Positions 58,600 through 64,000 of a DNA stretch of 64,000 nt are shown here, piece by piece. Source of the stretch: Eumeta japonica (Eukaryota; Arthropoda; Insecta; Lepidoptera; Psychidae); the NCBI GenBank assembly GCA_005406025.1, contig BGZK01000012.1, forward strand, positions 372,001-436,000, in the 5' to 3' direction. Made by a program: the position numbers and the translations under genes. Positions within the stretch are counted from its first letter, which is position 1, and each line of letters opens with the position of its first letter. Under the pieces are notes generated by a model. That model saw nothing but the letters and a program-made list of their open reading frames with translations, had not been told where the DNA came from and made no database searches.

Positions 58600-61500
58600 T
58601 ATCCTTGCATGACATGTTACTAAAAAGTTTAAAAACTAATTTAGAGATTTATCGCTACTTGTTCTACTTTTTAGACAGTAACAGTAAAGAATTACATTAA
58701 AATTACTGGATAAAATATAAGATCATGATACAATTCCGGCCATCTACACACAAGGGGGTGTTTAAGGAAAAGGGTGAATGCATTTTCACTATAATAGTTG
58801 TTATACTCGATTATCATTAACGCAATACCATAATAAATGTAGAGTACTCCCAGGCATATAAATTGAGTGAAGATTCTGTAGGTACTTTATATTTGTGAAT
58901 ATTCTAAAGAGATGAAGACGTATGGCTAGTTCCCAAAAAATTCGAAAATTATGTCCATACTCAGTTTCGCGTTCAATATAACAATATATAAGATGCCTCT
59001 GACGTTTTGCGTTAACTTTGGCAAATGACTCTACTGATGATAACTATCAAAAAAGTTCTCAAATAACTAATGTCTAAAATAAAGAGTTTGATTGCATAAG
59101 GCATAATAAATCAATGTCTAGTGTGAAAGGCCCTTTTACACAAATGGCAACGTGGTATCATCGGTATCGATGCGTGGGGTACAAACCGCGGGCGGCCGCC
59201 TCATGACGGAACACGTGCAGCGAAAAGGGGCGACGCAAATATTACATTAAAATACTTGATACACAAACGAAAAGTAAACATTTCGTCTTTGTAAATTTAC
59301 AAAAATTACAGTAACTAAGCACTTCTGAATATATGTTCTTTGACAATTTTTGAGAGTCATCATCGGTAAGGCAATTTGCAGAAGTTAACAGAAAATGTCA
59401 GTAGCATGTTGTAGATATATCAATATCATTTCTCATGTAAACTATAAGTACAACCATGCATAATTTTACTGTCTTTATTTCAAGATCAAGAATGGTAGCT
59501 GACCAAACACCCTGAAAATCATTCCCTGCATTCCCATGTCTGATACTCAATATTACAATTTTATTTCACAAATTCATCTTGTTTTATGAATATGCTAATT
59601 TTATTAGCACAAAGAAGATTATCTTAAAATGCAGTTTTTTATCTCGGTCTCAAGAAACAAAATTATTCCTTCACATTTTATAAACACTTGTCTACTTTCT
59701 TATTCGAGTATTTGCTACTATTTAATAGTTGGAAATGCTGTCAGTGTGACCTAATCAACGTAGCGGCGGCAAAAAGATTCAATAAAGTGAAGCGATTTTT
59801 CATTAGTTATTTAAATATTACATTTTTACACATCAATCCCTCATTTGCAAATTGAATTATTTTGTAATAATATTTATATACTTTTGTAAGGTTTAGAAGG
59901 TATAAAATTTGCCTTCGTTTTCAAATTAAACAGAGATTATTTATGACCATATTTTGTTGGGTATGTTTGATTTTATCATTAATTTCCTCATTAAAATTAT
60001 AAATGAAAATGATTATGGTGAGTGGAAAAGTAATATATTAGTTTTCTATTACCAACATTATTATTCTAATTTATCCTAAGGTATTTTATATTATATGTAA
60101 TGAAAAACGCCTATATCTGTTTTTTAAAATGTAATAGCTGAAAATAGGTGAAGATGTGATTTCAAACAAGTTCCAAATGTTAAAAACAAATTTTTTAATG
60201 GCTAAATTCATATCCTGAAAATAAATTAATAATTCCTTTATAAATTAACTACGTCCATGTAAAAATGGTAATTATATATATATAATCCACCTAAGAATCA
60301 CTACCTCATAATTGAGGTTTTTTTTGTTATTACATTATTTTAACAAAAAGTAAAAAAAATTAAGGACTACCCAGTAAGTGGAGGCACGGCTTTTCTGTGT
60401 TGTAATATTATATAAAGGAAATGGTCAATTATGTTGATTTTTTTTATATTTAATGGTCACTTTTGGAAATTTCGTGAGAAGAGTAAAACCAAAATAAAAA
60501 TACTCATGTAATTCAACCAAATTTCAACATGCTCCAACATCTTACCAAAAAATTGAATAGCTTATTTTGTAAAAATCTATTAATATTTATGAATACAAAA
60601 CTTATGATAAAATAAAAATTAAACACTAAATGCTTTAAATTTCCTGTGTATTTTGAAATATAGACAAATGGAATTCTCGTACATACAGGAAATTCAAAAA
60701 GCACATAAGACAGATAAACGTCCTACACTAATTTCATTAATCAAATCTAATTAATAACAATAAACAAACGAAAATGGTATTCAGAAATGGTTAACTACAA
60801 CAATCATAAAAAAAGCCAAATAAATTATCTAATATTAAACATAACCCTAGTTATGCACAATTTAATAATAACCTATTTCAGTTTTATAAAGCAGGCCCTA
60901 AAGATCTATTGATCCACTCATGTCAGTTTGCATATAGACATCTATGACAAGATAGAATGAGATGAACAGCTGTTTATATATTTAATATTATAATGAAGCG
61001 AATTGTGAATTGTTTTTAATTTTAGTGTAGTTATTTTAATTATGTACTTCTAAGGTTATTGGAATTAATGCATATGCTCTATTTTTTTGTGTACTGGCTC
61101 ACAATAAAAAGCAATTCAAAATAAGTCATATGCATTCGAGAAAAATTGTAGTTTGACTATGGGTAGTGGATTTTTATTGCTCTTAATGTACCGAGTAAAA
61201 AAATATTCAGTAAGAACTGACAGGTTCAAAAGAAACAAAATAATACAATTTAATATTTATTTAAACACCCAAAATTGTAATTATAATATAATTTTTGGTT
61301 ACAAAGCTTTTATCAATCTATTTCATGCTTCATAAACTATCATTTATATACATTAACTTCTTAAAAAAAATAGTCAATTAAATTATTTCCTGATATCAAT
61401 GTATATGGCAAAAAACATAACTCTTACATAATCAGCATTACAATAGACCATGATCAAATTTTGAGAGCGCTAGTCGACGGATGTCAATTGACGCATTCAA

Positions 61501-62190
61501 ATAATAGTTATATTAGCATCTAAAATTAAACAGTTAGTTAAACAGTCCCATCTGTGCAGTTTCCATTTGTGCTTTAACATCAAACAAATTGTAAATCAAT
61601 ACAAGTAAATTTTTAAATTAACAAATACTATTTCTAAAATCAGAAGACAAAAAGAAGTGGTAGTCATCATTTTTATTTTTTGCATAAACAGAAAATGTGA
61701 CTTTTTTTTAAATAGAAACTGAATAATAATACAAACAGATACTATCTAGAGTGTCAGTTATGAGGGCTGACCCAAAGTCTTTTGTGGGAGTTTAATAAAA
61801 AGTTACTTGCCATCAAAAAATATACTTTGACATTTGTTAAAAACAGCTGCTGTAAAAACCTTTTGCTATTTAACTTTTGTAACAAGAATAATTTTATAGT
61901 TGTCTTTTATAACAAGACTTATGGAGCGATTTATATATTTGTGACAGCTCCCTCAGAGAAAGATTAAACGGCTTAAGATTTTAATCAGGAAATTAATAAT
62001 CAATAAATAATTACATCAAAATACAGTTTCCAGCACATGAAAAGTCAATGAGAAAGTAGACCAGGCACATAATATAAAAGTAGTTCTCAATCAATACAGG
62101 TTAAACAAATACTAAAAAATATACAATAAAGCTAAAACTCAACATAAAATGAACAAGTTATTGTAAACTATTTCTATGAGAGATTACTGT
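58600..62190. other. AT-rich intronic / 3' UTR stretch
   Basis: No recognisable coding, RNA or repeat feature. 59160-59240 is slightly GC-richer (ggcggccgcctcatgacgg). A TA tract lies at 60271-60283. Confidence 0.4.
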
Positions 62191-62194
62191 AAGA

Positions 62195-62364
62195 TTATTT
62201 GATCGTCACCTGTATGTCAGTATCCTGTTTGCGCTTGTTGGTGACTACGAGCTGGGCCAGGCTGTGTATGAGCGGGTAGGCGGCCGCCGACTCCGCTAGC
62301 GGCGCGTTCCCCTCGCGGCTCACGAGTACCGCGTACAAACCGGCTGCTTTCGCTGCTTCTGCTT
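62195..62364 (-). CDS. Enoph1: Enoph1 penultimate/terminal exon (C-terminus of the HAD domain)
   Basis: Acceptor ttttaaatcattag precedes 62364. The exon completes the split Glu codon and reads EAEAAKAAGLYAVLVSREGN, then APLAESAAAYPLIHSL and a basic TNKRKQDTDIQ. This is the end of the enolase-phosphatase fold: the EA.AA..AG.. stretch that follows the fourth HAD motif, the R.GN loop (REGN here, commonly RPGN) and the final amphipathic helix. Two ends are possible. Read-through gives VTIK and TAA at 62195, a protein of ordinary length. Use of the donor CAG|GTGACG at 62209 removes those codons and joins, phase 0, to the acidic-tail exon at 55259. Upstream intron: 63202-62365. Confidence 0.93.
62208..62209 (-). 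promoter_or_regulatory. Alternative 5' splice site deciding short versus long Enoph1
   Basis: CAG|GTGACG sits four codons before the in-frame stop. Its GTG is both a Val codon of the short form and the donor of the long form, and the phase (0) matches the acceptor at 55260. This is inferred from sequence only. Confidence 0.65.
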
Positions 62365-62636
62365 CTAATGATTTAAAAGGAAAATTTGGTGACAAAATGA
62401 AAAATTGGTTGTCTGTTACGGACGATAATTTTACGTGATAATGTCATAAGAAAACATTGATGAAAAATTGCATTCTTTTATGAATTGAATTGAATTATTA
62501 TCACTGAATTATCATTATTTTGTGTAATACAAAGAAGGAGTTAATTGAAAATGACAATGTTTTCGATAAATTAACATTTATTTGCATTCGTTAATTTAAA
62601 TATTTTTCTACTTAAATTATACAGTAACGAGATAGA

Positions 62637-62735
62637 TGCGGCACAAGCCGAACGCTTAGGCCGATCGTGCCTCTCTATTGTTCCGCGCTCTCGCTCGCAC
62701 GCTCGGCTCAGGCGGAACGCGACAATGAGTCATGT
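62637..62735. promoter_or_regulatory. GC-rich intronic patch with AP-1 site
   Basis: About 100 even-to-GC-rich bases between the two Enoph1 exons, with attgttccgc / gcggaacgcgacaat imperfect inverted arms (62677 and 62712) and ATGAGTCAT (62725-62733), a palindromic AP-1 site. It may be an intronic enhancer or the remnant of a small inverted-repeat element. Confidence 0.35.
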
Positions 62736-63202
62736 TTTTTCGTGTGTGCAGTCGGCGTTCATCGATTTATAAGATGTTATCACGTCAAAAGGGATATATC
62801 GTTTTTATAGTTATGCAGCTTCTAATTCATTATTTAATACATTCATAATACATATTCTCATGTATTGTGTTAGAACTATCTATAAATTGGTAAACGAAAA
62901 ATAAAAATAATAACCACTGCTTATGGCATTATACAAATGTAACATGCACATGAGTATATGTGATCCTAAGCACTGACAAAGTTTTATCGGTATTCATATT
63001 TTAATACTTGTATTAATTCAACTTATTTTGACATTTGTTATGCCTTTTACCATATTATTTCTTTACAGGCATTCTTTTCTGATTATAATAAACAGTAAAA
63101 CAAGATTAGCAAAAGACTATGATAAACACAGTCAGAATTTCATTGAAACGTTTGAGATAGGACTATTTTTTAATATTTTATTACTATAATAACTGTTAGT
63201 AC

Positions 63203-63462
63203 CTTTCTCGATGTCCGTTAGAAACAGTATCTCGTCAGGCTTGCATCCAATTTTCTCGGAAATGGCGGTGTAACTGCTGGCCTCTTGCTTGGCGCCGACC
63301 GCGGTATCGAAGTGGCCGTCGATTCTAGAACGCAGATCGCCCGCTGAAGACTGGCCAAAGAGCAGCTGTTGCGCTTGCACCGATCCCGACGAGTAGATAT
63401 ACACTTTGCGGCCGTCTATTGAGTGCCAGTTTTCTAGAGCGGCTGGCACGTCGTCGTATACG
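63203..63462 (-). CDS. Enoph1: Enoph1 internal exon: enolase-phosphatase E1, HAD motifs II-IV
   Basis: Enolase-phosphatase (MtnC/MasA type) converts 2,3-diketo-5-methylthiopentyl-1-phosphate to acireductone in the cytosolic methionine salvage pathway. The minus-strand exon lies between acceptor gtttcattatttcag and donor AAAG|GTACTA. It encodes VYDDVPAALENWHSIDGRK (substrate-cap boundary), KVYIYSSGSVQAQQLLFG with the motif II Ser (about 63380-63410), GHFDTAVGAKQEASSY with the motif III Lys, and ILFLTDIEKE, motif IV, completed in the next exon. The start phase is one base (third codon position) and the end leaves one base, which the acceptor at 62365 restores. The N-terminal exons, with motif I, lie beyond 64000. 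Confidence 0.96.
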
Positions 63463-64000
63463 CTGAAATAATGAAACAAAAGTATGTTTACTAAATTTTA
63501 TTGCGAAATCTCAATAAGAATGATTTACTGTAATTATTAGATACATTATAAAATAAATCCTTAGAACTAAACTCCATCATATATGAAACTGTCACCAAAT
63601 TTGTCCAAATCAGTCTGACTATAATGACTAGTTGGGATTTTATTTAACATTGCGATATTTGTGTAAGGCAGACAAATAAATATAATCATATAGATTCATG
63701 TTTACATCTATAAAAGTGAAGAAAAACTTTGATGAATGTCAAGTAGACTGTATAATCTGTCAAAAATATAGCTGTGTCTTAATTCCCTTTACCAAAGAGT
63801 CAATGTTGAACACATTTTTAAATAGCCATATTTCATGAATACAGATTTAATAAGAAACAAGATAGATTGTCAGATATTAAAAAATAATAGCACTTTGACA
63901 GTTGAAATTTCATTCTTTGTTACAAATTCTACAGTAGGTTTTAAATACTGATTTCATTGTCTATTATTTTTTAATATTACACATGTTTCTGTCCATTTCA
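63463..64000 (-). other. Enoph1 intron, upstream part
   Basis: AT-rich sequence between the exon acceptor at 63463 and the window edge. No further exon is visible, so the 5' exons lie outside. Confidence 0.7.

Larger units (their letters stand above)
55260..62209 (-). other. Enoph1 intron (long isoform), 6.95 kb
   Basis: Runs from donor CAG|GTGACG (62209) to acceptor attatag (55260). It holds a pogo-type MITE, the 2.1-kb foldback element, and otherwise AT-rich sequence (58600-62190) in which I see no exon. If the donor is not used, the first part of this interval is the 3' UTR of the short isoform; minus-strand AATAAA-like signals occur near 61672 and 61259. Confidence 0.75.

Overview
The window looks like a stretch of lepidopteran (moth or butterfly) nuclear DNA. 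It is AT-rich, has spliced genes with GT..AG introns, and is full of decayed DNA transposons (piggyBac, mariner, hAT, pogo/Tigger-like) and of interspersed repeats of types I know from Lepidoptera, such as remnants resembling 'ccggccaagtgcgag', 'cgcgggcaaagccgcg' and 'aaaccgacttc'. Only two protein-coding genes are well supported, one at each end, and both run off the window. There is no rRNA, CRISPR array or canonical tRNA gene that I can see.

Left end (1-500, minus strand): the 5' part of a gene for a MADF-domain (Myb/SANT-like) DNA-binding protein, of the kind found in host transcription factors and beside PIF/Harbinger transposases.

Middle (about 0.5-53 kb): a gene-poor region. The recognisable elements are a pogo-type MITE (5.75-6.41 kb), a broken piggyBac with subterminal palindromes (14.75-16.48 kb), a tRNA-derived SINE head with nested inverted repeats (19.7-20.14 kb), a half foldback element (29.4-30.8 kb), a hAT relic with TIRs and an exact 8-bp target-site duplication (31.06-31.91 kb), an endonuclease relic (36.8 kb), a LINE 3' remnant (41.4 kb), a broken mariner with degenerate TIRs (42.75-44.0 kb) and a foldback element (45.19-45.91 kb). 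Against the AT-rich background stand short CpG/GC-rich islands (1.8, 4.3, 10.85, 14.0, 26.5, 36.0, 40.0, 47.0, 52.95 and 62.7 kb). Some carry NRF-1, CRE/AP-1, CTCF-like or G-quadruplex motifs or small exon-like ORFs. They may be promoters, enhancers or insulators, or unrecognised first exons. One unassigned 139-codon ORF (48.18-48.60 kb) lies in AT-rich sequence.

Right end (53.5-64 kb, minus strand): the 3' half of Enoph1, the enolase-phosphatase of methionine salvage. Two exons encode the C-terminal part of the HAD phosphatase fold. The second ends either at a stop four codons past the CAG|GTGACG site (ordinary short enzyme) or, if that donor is used, can splice in phase across a 6.9-kb intron into one exon coding a 518-residue acidic, low-complexity, repeat-built tail. 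That intron holds a pogo-type MITE and, 22 bp beyond it, a 2.1-kb foldback element whose left half is nearly identical to the copy at 29.4 kb, apart from a 37-bp block present in exactly inverted orientation. The alternative long tail and the inverted block are the most interesting observations here.
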